In this document: positions 34,075 through 42,363 of the stretch, one piece after another
Numbering within the stretch: position 1 is the stretch's first letter
Layout of the letters: each line of letters begins with the position of its first letter
Origin: Anoxybacteroides voinovskiense
Lineage (GTDB): Bacteria > Bacillota > Bacilli > Bacillales > Anoxybacillaceae
Length of the DNA: 64,000 nt
Direction of reading: 5' to 3'
Assembly (NCBI RefSeq): GCF_014196205.1
Contig: NZ_JACIDE010000013.1
Coordinates: 1 to 64,000, forward strand
Made by a program: the position numbers and the translations under genes
Notes under the pieces: model-generated
Told to the model about the DNA's origin: nothing
Database searches by the model: none
Seen by the model: only the letters and a program-made list of their open reading frames with translations

Positions 34075-34896
34075 TTACCAGATGGCTAGAGGGTCCATGC
34101 GGTAAACTTCGGATAATGTCGCGAGCGCTTCGATTAAATCCGCTGTATGTTCGCCATTTCGCCCGTTGCCGCGCTTCATATGAAACTCGCTTGGCAACTC
34201 GAGGTTTGTTTGTTCAAACACTGGCTTCACCGCCTGCAGCCAGCGCGCTTTTAACACTTCTTCGCTATCGATTAAGCCGCATTCGACCATTTTTTCTCCC
34301 TTCTCGCCAAGTGAAAGCACGCCGGCGAAATCGTCGAACACTTTCTCCACTGCTTTTCTCATTCGTTCCCGCGCTTCGCCCCCAGCGTTGACTAACTGCA
34401 CAAACCACGTTCTCCAATGCATCAGGTGATAATAAAGTTCCATATTCACTTTCACCGCTACTTGCGCGAGCGGTTCGTAGGAACAGTTTTTCAATGAATC
34501 GATACGCACTTTTTTCGCTTGCGTATAGAAGTAGTTTCTTACGACCGCAAACGCCCAGTCATATTGCGGTTCATATAAATAATGTCCCGGGCCATTTACT
34601 TCCTCTAATAAAATCGCGTTTCGTCTTTCATTGGCTCCGCGTCCGTGCGCAAGGTCGTCGGCACGCCCCATTCCGATGTCTTCTAGCAATTGATAATACA
34701 TCGCCGCATGCCCCATCGTATCTTGCGTAATGGAGGAAAAAGCTACGTCCTCTTCAATATGAGGGGCAAGACCTAACCACTCCGAGCCGCGATAAGCAAT
34801 GATGAAATCATCATCGGCAAGCTGAAATAACAATTCGACAAGCGCCTCTTTATATTCTGGAAGCTGGTGAAGCTCTTCTAGTTTTGTGACAATCAT
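34075..34896 (-). CDS. paaC: Phenylacetyl-CoA epoxidase subunit PaaC
   Basis: This 273-aa protein is the non-catalytic ferritin-like partner of PaaA, with family stretches FIIAYRGSEWLGLAPHIEEDVAFSSITQDTMGHAAMYYQLL and MHWRTWFVQLVNAGGEARERM. It structures the epoxidase core (PaaA-PaaC heterodimers). The start at ATG 34896 has AAGGGGGAG at ideal spacing and a 4-nt overlap with paaB. The ATG at 34917 is out of position for that site. Confidence 0.9.
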   Translation of the reverse strand: MIVTKLEELHQLPEYKEALVELLFQLADDDFIIAYRGSEWLGLAPHIEEDVAFSSITQDTMGHAAMYYQLLEDIGMGRADDLAHGRGANERRNAILLEEVNGPGHYLYEPQYDWAFAVVRNYFYTQAKKVRIDSLKNCSYEPLAQVAVKVNMELYYHLMHWRTWFVQLVNAGGEARERMRKAVEKVFDDFAGVLSLGEKGEKMVECGLIDSEEVLKARWLQAVKPVFEQTNLELPSEFHMKRGNGRNGEHTADLIEALATLSEVYRMDPLAIW

Positions 34897-35234
34897 CGCT
34901 GAATCTCCCCCTTCCATGATAAAATTTCTTTTTCATCAAACATTTCTTGCTCATATTGCCGCCATTTCTTTTTTAAGTAGCCGTATCCTTTCGTTGTCCG
35001 ATAGTCTTTGTTATCAAGCCGCTTTAATGCTCCTTTTTCTTCTTCTGTCATTTGGCGAATATCAGAGCGTTTCACGACCCATATATCGGAAACAGGCTCG
35101 CGCCGCATGAAATTTTCTTGCGCCATCACTAACGCAATTTCATGGTTAGGGGCAAGCAAGCTAAATTGATGTTGAAGCGGTGCGGTGTCGTTTTTGCGGC
35201 TGAACACTTCAAATACTTCATAAAATCCACTCAT
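34893..35234 (-). CDS. paaB: Phenylacetyl-CoA epoxidase subunit PaaB
   Basis: This 113-aa subunit begins MSGFYEVFEVFSRKNDTAPLQHQFSLLAPN and contains MAQENFMRREPVSDIWVV, characteristic of PaaB, the small bridging subunit of the epoxidase complex. The C-terminal part is lysine-rich and somewhat longer than in proteobacterial PaaB. ATG 35234 follows AAGGGGGG by 6 nt. It overlaps paaC by 4 nt and follows paaA by 12 nt. Confidence 0.9.
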   Translation of the reverse strand: MSGFYEVFEVFSRKNDTAPLQHQFSLLAPNHEIALVMAQENFMRREPVSDIWVVKRSDIRQMTEEEKGALKRLDNKDYRTTKGYGYLKKKWRQYEQEMFDEKEILSWKGEIQR

Positions 35235-35246
35235 GACCATCCCCCC

Positions 35247-36215
35247 TTATACCGTTGCTTTGGAGCCGCTTAATGCTTCACGAACCCACGCGTTATGCCG
35301 ATACGATAATTCGCGCAGGCGAAGCCGTTCTTTCGACTTCGGGCCGTTGTTGCGGATAATTTCTTTAAATTGATTCCAATCTGGCTGGCGATATATCCAT
35401 TTTCCTTCTGTTTCGTCGTAATGCATCGTTTCATCTGGAAGCTGAAGCCCAATCGATAAGATGCGTGGCACATATTTTGTAAAGAAATCTTGGCGAAGCT
35501 GCTCATTCGTTTTTGTCCGGATGCGGTATTTAATCGTAATGTCTTGTTTCGACGTTCCAGTAGTGGAAGGGCTATCAGGACCGAAAAACATAAGCAACGC
35601 ATCCCACCAACGGTTAAGCGCACCTTGCAACATTTCTTTTTGCTCTTTTGTTCCTTCCGCTAGCGCTAAAATAATCGATTCCCCGTGCTGGGCGTGGAAT
35701 ACTTCTTCCGCACAAATTCGCTTTAACGCGCGAGCGTACGGGCCGTAGGAAGCATCGAGCATGTTCGTTTGCGTAATGATCGCCGCTCCGTCGACTAGCC
35801 ACCCAATTAAGCCAGCATCTCCCCACGTCGGCGCCGGCATGTGAAAGACGTTATGAAACTTTAAATTTCCGCTAAATAAATCTTGCATAATTTCTTCGCG
35901 CGTTTTGCCAAGCGGAGCCATTAAGTCTTCCGCGACGCGAAGAAGTAGTTGCCCATGTCCCATCTCATCTTGCACTTTTGCCATAATCCCTAGCTTTCTC
36001 CGCAACGTCGGGGCTTTTGGCACCCACTCTTTCTCTGGAAGCGCACCCATAATTTCACTAATGCCATGCATAGCGATAAGTTTAATGAGCGTCATTCGGT
36101 ACTCGTCTGGCATCCAATCATCCGCCTCAATCTTTTCCCCCGCCTCGATTCTCTCCATAAACCGCTGATATTTGTCTTCTTCCGATAAACGTTCAAACGA
36201 TGTAACAATCGCCAT
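35247..36215 (-). CDS. paaA: Phenylacetyl-CoA epoxidase catalytic subunit PaaA
   Basis: This 322-aa diiron protein has the two ExxH iron-binding motifs, in KVQDEMGHGQLLLRVAEDL and CAEEVFHAQHGESIILALAEG. It adds one oxygen atom of O2 across the aromatic ring of phenylacetyl-CoA. It is the first gene of the large minus-strand paa operon, with AGGAGGGGA before ATG 36215 and a palindromic operator immediately upstream. No PaaE-type ferredoxin-NAD(P)H reductase gene is found in the operon or window, so the electron donor must be encoded elsewhere or differ. Confidence 0.93.
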   Translation of the reverse strand: MAIVTSFERLSEEDKYQRFMERIEAGEKIEADDWMPDEYRMTLIKLIAMHGISEIMGALPEKEWVPKAPTLRRKLGIMAKVQDEMGHGQLLLRVAEDLMAPLGKTREEIMQDLFSGNLKFHNVFHMPAPTWGDAGLIGWLVDGAAIITQTNMLDASYGPYARALKRICAEEVFHAQHGESIILALAEGTKEQKEMLQGALNRWWDALLMFFGPDSPSTTGTSKQDITIKYRIRTKTNEQLRQDFFTKYVPRILSIGLQLPDETMHYDETEGKWIYRQPDWNQFKEIIRNNGPKSKERLRLRELSYRHNAWVREALSGSKATV

Positions 36216-36233
36216 CTATATCCCCTCCTGTTT

Positions 36234-36254
36234 ATAACGTTTATTTAACGTAAT
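36234..36254. promoter_or_regulatory. paa-type palindromic operator 3 (paaA promoter)
   Basis: ATAACGTT-N5-AACGTAAT matches the shared palindrome at 15 of 16 arm positions and lies 18 nt upstream of the paaA ATG. A further copy of the half ATAACGTTAT occurs at 36261-36270. Confidence 0.7.
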
Positions 36255-36303
36255 TATAAAATAACGTTATAAACATTTCAATTATGAAAATTGTAATAAT
36301 TAA

Positions 36304-37626
36304 TTATTTTTTTACTTTTTCTTTCCGATGGTCGACAATGCGCACCGCTTTTCCTTCGGAGCGCGGGAGCGATTTCGGTTCACAGACGTGAACATCAATC
36401 GAAATAAGGCAGTAGTTTTTCAGTACATGCTGAATGCGTTTTTTGAGTAATGCAACGCGTACGTCGTTCAAATCGCCGCTGATTTCTTGTGCGAACAATT
36501 CATTTATTTCGACTTGGAGTTCGACAGTGTCAAGCGTTCCTTTCCGGAATAGGTGAATTTGGTAATACGGGGCTAGTTCTGGAATCGTTAATAAATAATG
36601 CTCGATTTCTGACGGAAAAACATTTACCCCGCGAATAATGAGCATATCGTCGACACGCCCTTTGACGCGCGACATTCGTGTCGTCGTTCGGCCGCACTTG
36701 CAGCGCTCTTTTGCAATCGACGCAATATCACCTGTACGATAGCGAAGAATAGGGAACGCTTCTTTTGTTAAACTTGTAAATACTAACTCTCCTTCTTCCC
36801 CATCTGGTAGTGGCTCAAGCGTTTTCGGGTCGATGACTTCGACATAAAAATGGTCATCTGCGATATGCAGCCCATCTTGCGCCTCATGGCATTCCATCGC
36901 CACTCCTGGTCCGATGACTTCGCTTAATCCGTAAATATCACATGCCTTAATCGCAAACGTTTCTTCTAGCGTCTTCCGCATTTCTTCCGACCACGGCTCT
37001 GCGCCAAAAATTCCGTATTTCAACGACGTTTGCCGCGGGTCTTTCCCGAGCTCTTTCATTCGTTCTGCAATGTTAAGAATGTAAGAAGGGGTTCCACAAA
37101 TGACATGTGGCTGAAAATCTTCGATAAGCATCACTTGTCGGTCGGTATTTCCTCCCGATACCGGTACGGTCACCATCCCAAGCCGTTCGCTGCCGTAATG
37201 AAGACCAAGCCCCCCGGTAAATAAGCCATACCCGTACGCATTATGCAGCACTTGCCCCCGCTCTCCCCCAGCGATTGCAATCGCCCGTGCGACAATGTCC
37301 GCCCAGTTTTCAATGTCGTTTTTCGTATACGCCACAACCGTCGGTTTTCCGCTCGTGCCGCTTGAAGCGTGGAGTCGCACCGTCTGCTGCAAATCGACCG
37401 CAAGTAACCCAAACGGGTAATGGTCACGCAAATCTTTTTTCGTCGTAAACGGGAGCTTCTGAATGTCTTCTAGCGACCGAATATGTTCTGGGGTCATTCG
37501 TCCAACTAATTTCTGGCGATAAAACGGCACGCGTTCATACACCCGCTGCACCGTTTGTTGCAGCCTCGCAAGCTGCAACTTCTCCAACTCTCGTCTTGAC
37601 CATGTTTCCACTTCATGTAAAATCAT
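36304..37626 (-). CDS. paaK: Phenylacetate-CoA ligase
   Basis: This 440-aa ANL-superfamily enzyme activates phenylacetate to phenylacetyl-CoA. Signatures are RVPFYRQKL, SSGTSGKPT (88-96), YGLSEVIGPGVAMEC, the adenylate-binding LRYRTGD and IIRGVNVFPSEIE, and the C-terminal GKAVRIVDHR. ATG 37626 has AAAGGGG at good spacing. The open frame continues to 37677 without a site. The gene is separated from paaA by 88 nt containing operator 3 and has its own promoter with operator 37680-37700, so it is a separate transcription unit or an upstream member of the same one. Confidence 0.93.
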   Translation of the reverse strand: MILHEVETWSRRELEKLQLARLQQTVQRVYERVPFYRQKLVGRMTPEHIRSLEDIQKLPFTTKKDLRDHYPFGLLAVDLQQTVRLHASSGTSGKPTVVAYTKNDIENWADIVARAIAIAGGERGQVLHNAYGYGLFTGGLGLHYGSERLGMVTVPVSGGNTDRQVMLIEDFQPHVICGTPSYILNIAERMKELGKDPRQTSLKYGIFGAEPWSEEMRKTLEETFAIKACDIYGLSEVIGPGVAMECHEAQDGLHIADDHFYVEVIDPKTLEPLPDGEEGELVFTSLTKEAFPILRYRTGDIASIAKERCKCGRTTTRMSRVKGRVDDMLIIRGVNVFPSEIEHYLLTIPELAPYYQIHLFRKGTLDTVELQVEINELFAQEISGDLNDVRVALLKKRIQHVLKNYCLISIDVHVCEPKSLPRSEGKAVRIVDHRKEKVKK

Positions 37627-37679
37627 TTTCCCATCCCCTTTGTCAAACGCTTTCATTTTTTTATCAAAAACAAACATTT

Positions 37680-37700
37680 ATAACGTTTATAAAACGTTAT
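37680..37700. promoter_or_regulatory. paa-type palindromic operator 4 (paaK promoter)
   Basis: This 21-bp palindrome, ATAACGTT-N5-AACGTTAT, is the exact reverse complement of the copy at 24930-24950, spacer included. It lies just downstream of the predicted paaK promoter, where a bound protein would block transcription. A weaker cre-like sequence (37642-37655) is between it and the ATG. Confidence 0.8.
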
Positions 37701-37711
37701 AAATGTTTTAC

Positions 37712-37755
37712 ATTATATTTAAGTTAAAAATAGCGCTAATATTTTAAATTGTCAA
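37712..37755 (-). promoter_or_regulatory. Promoter region of paaK
   Basis: On the minus strand TTGACA (37755-37750), a 17-bp spacer and TATTTT (37732-37727) form one candidate. A perfect -10 TATAAT at 37717-37712 lies further downstream without a good -35. Either start would place operator 4 at or just after the transcription start. Confidence 0.55.
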
Positions 37756-37793
37756 TCTATTTTCTTGGCGAATTTTATCGATATCCGCAAAAA

Positions 37794-37820
37794 GAAGCTA
37801 ACAGCCTACCTGTTAGCTTC
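37794..37820 (-). terminator. Terminator of the 4-hydroxyphenylacetate operon
   Basis: GAAGCTAACAG and CTGTTAGCTTC form an 11-bp stem, followed on the minus strand by TTTTTGC, 20 nt after the hpaD stop. Confidence 0.88.
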
Positions 37821-37840
37821 ACTCTGTTGACAATCCATGT

Positions 37841-38830
37841 TCAAACGGTTTCTTGCGGTTTAGGCGCTAGCGGTTTTGGTTCGATGAGATTACCTGTTAA
37901 AATGTCTTGCACAGGGACAGCCTCGGTTTTCCAGCTGACTGGCGGTTCTGTGCCCCAAAATGTCGCACGCTGCGGGTCGTCTAAATGCCATTTCACCGGT
38001 TCCCAATCTGGGTCGTTCGTAAAATAGTCCCCAGTATACAGTTCAATGCGGTTTCCATCTGGGTCGCGCACATAGACGAAAAAGGCGTTAGACGTCCCAT
38101 GCCGCCCTGGAGAGCGCTCGATATTGCGCGCATACCCCATCGCCGCTAAATGATCGCACGCATCTAAAATCGATTTGGCATCGTCCATCCAAAAACCGGT
38201 ATGGTGATAGCGCGGTCCTGTTTCGCTAATAAGCGCCAAGTCGTGAACGCTCGGTTTTCGATGCATCCACGCCGCCCACATTTTCTCGTCTTCTCCATAT
38301 CCTTTTACTGTATATTCGCTCGTCATAAAGCCTAAGTGGTCGCTATACCACCGATATACTTCCTCAATGTTTGTAATGAGGCAGTTCGCATGATCGATGC
38401 GCTTTATTTTTGTGTTTTTGTGCAAATGAAACTTTTGCAACATTCGCTCTGCTTTTTCCATCTCAAAGAAAAACTCGACAGGCAATCCGCCAGGGTCTTG
38501 AATGCGAAGTGCTCTCCCTTGCCCGCGTTCTTCTCCAGGCTGAATCCATTTTTTCTTCGTTCCTAGTTTCGTAAATAATCGCTCCAATTCATCGAGGTCT
38601 TCGTCGGCGCTCACCCGATAAGCAATATGGTTTAAACTAGCTTGCTCGCCTTTCGTCAACACTAAACAATGGTGGTTCGCATCTTCTAACGCTCGAAGGT
38701 AAAGGTGCGTATCATCGCGCGCTGTTTCGAATAACCCGAGTCCATGGACGTAGAAATCGTACGCCCGTTCTAAATCGGTCACCGTGACTTCTACATGGTG
38801 CAAGCGAACAATGTCAAACGGTCTTTTCAC
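37841..38830 (-). CDS. hpaD: 3,4-Dihydroxyphenylacetate 2,3-dioxygenase (extradiol, VOC type)
   Basis: This 329-aa ring-cleaving dioxygenase has two VOC (glyoxalase-like) domain pairs. Fe/Mn ligands are visible as His147 in RIDHANCL, a His in RYHHTGFW (209/210) and Glu263 in GNRIELYTGDY. This architecture matches the Brevibacterium-type homoprotocatechuate 2,3-dioxygenase and not the E. coli HpaD (LigB type). It opens homoprotocatechuate to 5-carboxymethyl-2-hydroxymuconate semialdehyde. Translation starts at GTG 38830 after AGGGGGGA. It is the last gene of the operon, 15 nt after hpaB. Confidence 0.9.
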   Translation of the reverse strand: MKRPFDIVRLHHVEVTVTDLERAYDFYVHGLGLFETARDDTHLYLRALEDANHHCLVLTKGEQASLNHIAYRVSADEDLDELERLFTKLGTKKKWIQPGEERGQGRALRIQDPGGLPVEFFFEMEKAERMLQKFHLHKNTKIKRIDHANCLITNIEEVYRWYSDHLGFMTSEYTVKGYGEDEKMWAAWMHRKPSVHDLALISETGPRYHHTGFWMDDAKSILDACDHLAAMGYARNIERSPGRHGTSNAFFVYVRDPDGNRIELYTGDYFTNDPDWEPVKWHLDDPQRATFWGTEPPVSWKTEAVPVQDILTGNLIEPKPLAPKPQETV

Positions 38831-38845
38831 ACAAATCCCCCCTCG

Positions 38846-40336
38846 TTAAGACAGTGTGACGGAAGTAATGCCGGCACGACGCTTCGCCCGCTCTAAAAAC
38901 TCTTTGACTTGCTGCTTGTACGGTGCTTTATCGTAGTGATCATAAAACACGTTCGACATGCGAACTGGGTCACCGAAAAAGTAATATTCGTATAGTGCTT
39001 GACGGTTACCAAACGCACTAATGGCAATATCCCAAGCAAGGCGATAAAGCTGAACTCGTTCATACCCATCAATATTTGCCCCTTGCATATAGCGATGCAT
39101 GAGCGGACCAATCTCTGCATCTTCAAAATCTTTATGGGTTGGAATGGCCATCAAGCCAGAAGCGCCTAAAATTCGAATGATTTCAACCATCCGCTGATAT
39201 ACTTTCGGATACCAGTTTCGAGCAGCATCCAGCGGCAAAAAGTCTGGCGTCATGTTTCCATAGCGATCTATTTTGGCATCTTGTTCTGCGCGATATAAAT
39301 GGGAACGCATCGTTTCAAGAATAATCATCACTTCTGCTGCTTTTTCTTTAACGTGCTGGAACTGCTCAATTCCAACCGCTTCAATCATGCTTAAAATAAC
39401 CCCAAGCACAAATTCGGTTTTGGCGATGTTTTTCGCGACAACTTGATGCGACATATGAATAACTGCATTCGTTTCTCGGTACGTCCGGTTGCATAAATCC
39501 GCGTTATGCACGATAAAGACGCGCTCCCACGGGATGAAGGCGTTTTCAAAAATGACGATGGCGTCACTTTCGTCAAATTGTGCTCCCATCGGGTGATCCC
39601 ATTGATTTTTCCCGTAATCAAACGATTCCCGGCAAACGAATTTAACGCCATGGGTATTATTCGCAAAAGCAAATGCCATGCAATATGGATCATCGTTATT
39701 AGTCGCCTTGTTTAAGGTAGACGGATAGACGATGCATTCGTCCGTAATTCCGCCTAATGTGGCGAGCAGACGGCAACCAGAAACGTAGATACCATCAGCA
39801 TCTTTTTTCACAATTCTTGCAGATACGTGTGGGTCATTTTGTTCGTGTTGCGCTTTGGCACGATTAACTTGAGGATGGATTAGTGTATGTGTGAGTGCTA
39901 AGTCATTTTCGCGGACGTATTCGTAATATTTCACGATATTTTCGCCAAAGTCAATGCCGTCACGATTGCCTTGGCGGAAAAATTCAGCGGCAGACGCAAA
40001 CGCCATGATACTTGTATTAATGTAGTCAGGCGAACGCCCCATCATTCCGCCGGAATACCGAGCCCATTCGGTAAACATTTCTCTTCGGGCGATTAAGTCT
40101 TCTTTCGTTTTTGGCGCGATAAACGAAAGCCCCACTAAGTCCCCGGTTGTCGGTGAAGTGTACAGCATTTTGTCGCGCTTTTCGTACTGCAAATCGTACA
40201 AATCGGCAACCGAACGCGCAACGTTTTTAAATGCTGGATGCTCTGTCGGATCTTCGACGCGTTGCCCGTCGATATAAATACGATTTTTCGCCTCTTTCAA
40301 CGCTTTTAAATATTGCTCCCCTGTTCTTGCTGGCAT
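38846..40336 (-). CDS. hpaB: 4-Hydroxyphenylacetate 3-monooxygenase, oxygenase component
   Basis: This 496-aa FADH2-dependent monooxygenase hydroxylates 4-hydroxyphenylacetate to homoprotocatechuate. It contains GMMGRSPDYINTSIMAFAS and LTHTLIHPQVNR (substrate and flavin-contacting regions), then DGIYVSGCRLLATLG and a C-terminal FGDPVRMSNVFYDHYDK. It starts at ATG 40336 with AAGGGGGAG 6 nt upstream; TTG 40342 is less likely. It needs reduced flavin from a partner. The gene just upstream encodes an FMN-binding split-barrel protein and not an obvious HpaC. Confidence 0.92.
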   Translation of the reverse strand: MPARTGEQYLKALKEAKNRIYIDGQRVEDPTEHPAFKNVARSVADLYDLQYEKRDKMLYTSPTTGDLVGLSFIAPKTKEDLIARREMFTEWARYSGGMMGRSPDYINTSIMAFASAAEFFRQGNRDGIDFGENIVKYYEYVRENDLALTHTLIHPQVNRAKAQHEQNDPHVSARIVKKDADGIYVSGCRLLATLGGITDECIVYPSTLNKATNNDDPYCMAFAFANNTHGVKFVCRESFDYGKNQWDHPMGAQFDESDAIVIFENAFIPWERVFIVHNADLCNRTYRETNAVIHMSHQVVAKNIAKTEFVLGVILSMIEAVGIEQFQHVKEKAAEVMIILETMRSHLYRAEQDAKIDRYGNMTPDFLPLDAARNWYPKVYQRMVEIIRILGASGLMAIPTHKDFEDAEIGPLMHRYMQGANIDGYERVQLYRLAWDIAISAFGNRQALYEYYFFGDPVRMSNVFYDHYDKAPYKQQVKEFLERAKRRAGITSVTLS

Positions 40337-40369
40337 AAACAACTCCCCCTTTTTTTAGTTTAGAAATAA

Positions 40370-40825
40370 TCATCTTACTAGCGCTCGATATACTTCTTCG
40401 TCTAGTTTTTTCGCTTTGTCCACATTATACGTTTTTTCGTATGCAGGTTCTGTCGTAATTTGCGATCCCCAGAACATACTGTCAAAAACAGCTTCGACCG
40501 TCGCCTCGATTTTCGCTAGTTTCAGCGAAACGCCGCTCATCGCGTCTTCTACAATAACAGCAGTCGCATGAATGGAGTACACCGTGCCAAGTCCAATCAC
40601 CGTAAAGACAACGTGCGGATTGGCACGAATGTTCGACACAATTCGCGAATTCGTCGAAACCGCGAAACGAATCGTTGTTTCATTGACGCTTTTCACCCAC
40701 GAAATTGCCGCTACATTCGGAATGTTCCGTTCTGCTTCCATCGTTGTCAGCAACACTAATTTTTCCCCTGATAAAAATGCCATTAAGTCATGCGAAAGCG
40801 TGGACACTTTTTCTGCCGCTCCCAT
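40370..40825 (-). CDS. FMN-binding split-barrel protein (pyridoxamine-phosphate-oxidase-like)
   Basis: This 151-aa protein has the PNPOx-like split-barrel pattern: LSGEKLVLLTTMEAERNIPNVAAISWV, TTIRFAVSTNSRIVSNIRANPHVVFTVIGLG and YSIHATAVIV. Such proteins bind FMN or F420 and are mostly uncharacterised. Its place directly before hpaB suggests it could supply reduced flavin or act on a pathway intermediate. However, it lacks the typical HpaC flavin-reductase signatures as I know them (such as a GVT(V)IT motif). It has GAGGGGGAA as ribosome binding site and follows livF by 12 nt in the same operon. Confidence 0.7.
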   Translation of the reverse strand: MGAAEKVSTLSHDLMAFLSGEKLVLLTTMEAERNIPNVAAISWVKSVNETTIRFAVSTNSRIVSNIRANPHVVFTVIGLGTVYSIHATAVIVEDAMSGVSLKLAKIEATVEAVFDSMFWGSQITTEPAYEKTYNVDKAKKLDEEVYRALVR

Positions 40826-40837
40826 CTTTTTTCCCCC

Positions 40838-41584
40838 TCAACTAATACTTTCACGCACTAAGTTGCTCTGTTTTTTTCCAAAATATGCTGCTTGCACCGT
40901 TTCATTATTCATTAGCTCTTGCGCAGTTCCGGAAATAGAAATTTGTCCATGGCTAAGAACGCAGGCGCGATCGGCTACTTTTAAAGCCGCTTTTACGTTT
41001 TGTTCGACTAAAATAATTGTTGTTTCGAGTTCATCGCACATTTTCCGCAAAATGGTCATAATATCTTTCACAATCAGTGGTGCTAGGCCAAGAGAAGGTT
41101 CATCAAGCATGATTAATTTCGGTTTTGCCATCAATCCACGTGCAATTGCCAGCATTTGTTGCTCTCCTCCGGAAAGCAGTCCACCAGGCCGGTCTAACAT
41201 TTGTTTTAAGCGCGGAAACAATTCAAGCACTTGTTCGACATCGCGAGGAATTTCTTTTTTGTCGCGGCGGTAGCGATGATACGCTCCTAAGAGCAAGTTG
41301 TCTTTCACCGACAGCGAATCAAAAATTTGCCGACGTTCCGGTACTAAACAAATCCCTTTTTTTACAAGCGTCTGCATTGTTGCAGGGGTGATGTCTTCTC
41401 CTTCCAGCTCTATCGTTCCTTCTGCTGCCTTATAAACACCTGCGAGCGTACCGAGAAGCGTGCTTTTGCCTGCCCCGTTTGCTCCGACAATTGCCAACAA
41501 CTCGCCTTTCTGAATCTGAAACGAAATGCCTTTTACTACATGCAAATAGCCGTGATACACATGCAAGTTGTTTACCGCTAGCAC
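40838..41584 (-). CDS. livF: LIV-type ABC transporter ATP-binding protein LivF
   Basis: This 248-aa ATPase has Walker A GANGAGKST, signature LSGGEQQM and Walker B LIMLDEPSLGL, and the LivF-typical length and EQNVKAALKVADRACVL region. It powers import together with LivG through LivH/LivM. Translation begins at GTG 41584 with GGAGGAG inside the end of livG, overlapping by 7 nt. It lies within the 4-hydroxyphenylacetate operon, so its cargo may be an aromatic acid. Confidence 0.9.
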   Translation of the reverse strand: MLAVNNLHVYHGYLHVVKGISFQIQKGELLAIVGANGAGKSTLLGTLAGVYKAAEGTIELEGEDITPATMQTLVKKGICLVPERRQIFDSLSVKDNLLLGAYHRYRRDKKEIPRDVEQVLELFPRLKQMLDRPGGLLSGGEQQMLAIARGLMAKPKLIMLDEPSLGLAPLIVKDIMTILRKMCDELETTIILVEQNVKAALKVADRACVLSHGQISISGTAQELMNNETVQAAYFGKKQSNLVRESIS

Positions 41585-42363
41585 ACCGTCTCCTCCTCCC
41601 CTAAATACGCCGCTACCACCGCTTTATTCCGATAAATTTCTTCTGGTGTTCCTTCGCCGATTTTCACACCATTGTCAAGGACAACGATGTGGTCGGAAAT
41701 CGCCATGACCGTTTCCATATCGTGCTCAACAAATACAAACGTCAGCCCTTCTTTACGCAGCTGCAAAATCACTTCTACTAGCCATCGCGACTCCTCATCA
41801 TTCAGCCCTGCCATCGGTTCATCCAATAAAATGAGCGCAGGCTCTGCGGCGATTGCTCTAGCAATTTCTAGCAGCCGCTGATTTCCATACGGCAACGTTT
41901 CCGCCCGCTCATAAGCAAGATGAGCAATACCGACCTTTTCTAAACAACGCATCGCCTTCTCTTCTACCGCTTTTTCTTCTTTTTTCACTGATGGCACGCG
42001 AAGCCCTGCCTGCAAAAAACTAGTTTTCATATTCCTGTGTGCTCCAGTCATGACATTTTCGATGACAGACATGTTCGTAAATACTTCTAAGTTTTGAAAC
42101 GTCCGTGTCATTCCTAGCTGGGCAATTTGATACGGTTTTTTTCCGGTAATGTCTGTTCCGTTAAATCGAACCGTTCCTGATGACGGCGCAAGAATGCCGG
42201 TAACGATATTAAACAGCGTCGTTTTTCCCGCACCGTTCGGTCCAATCACCGCCAAAATCTCCCCTTTGTTTACGTCGAACGAAACATCGTTGACCGCTAC
42301 CACGCCGCCAAACTGCTTCGTTATATGTTCCACCGTTAAAAGAACTTGCCCGTTCCGTTTCAA
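41578..42363 (-). CDS. livG: LIV-type ABC transporter ATP-binding protein LivG
   Basis: This 261-aa ATPase has Walker A GPNGAGKT, the degenerate signature LPYGNQRLLEIAR typical of LivG, Walker B LILLDEPMAGLN and the H-loop FVEHDMETVM. It starts at TTG 42363, after AAGGGGG and overlapping the livM stop by 4 nt, so expression is coupled. It forms the ATPase heterodimer with LivF. Confidence 0.9.
   Translation of the reverse strand: MKRNGQVLLTVEHITKQFGGVVAVNDVSFDVNKGEILAVIGPNGAGKTTLFNIVTGILAPSSGTVRFNGTDITGKKPYQIAQLGMTRTFQNLEVFTNMSVIENVMTGAHRNMKTSFLQAGLRVPSVKKEEKAVEEKAMRCLEKVGIAHLAYERAETLPYGNQRLLEIARAIAAEPALILLDEPMAGLNDEESRWLVEVILQLRKEGLTFVFVEHDMETVMAISDHIVVLDNGVKIGEGTPEEIYRNKAVVAAYLGEEETVC

Noticed and set aside
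37642-37655. cre site in the paaK leader
   Set aside because: Two mismatches to the consensus, so it is only mentioned with the operator and not listed as a feature.
40572-41273. Plus-strand open frame (233 codons) opposite the FMN-binding gene and livF
   Set aside because: It is a shadow of two real genes on the minus strand, with serine/phenylalanine-rich nonsense composition.
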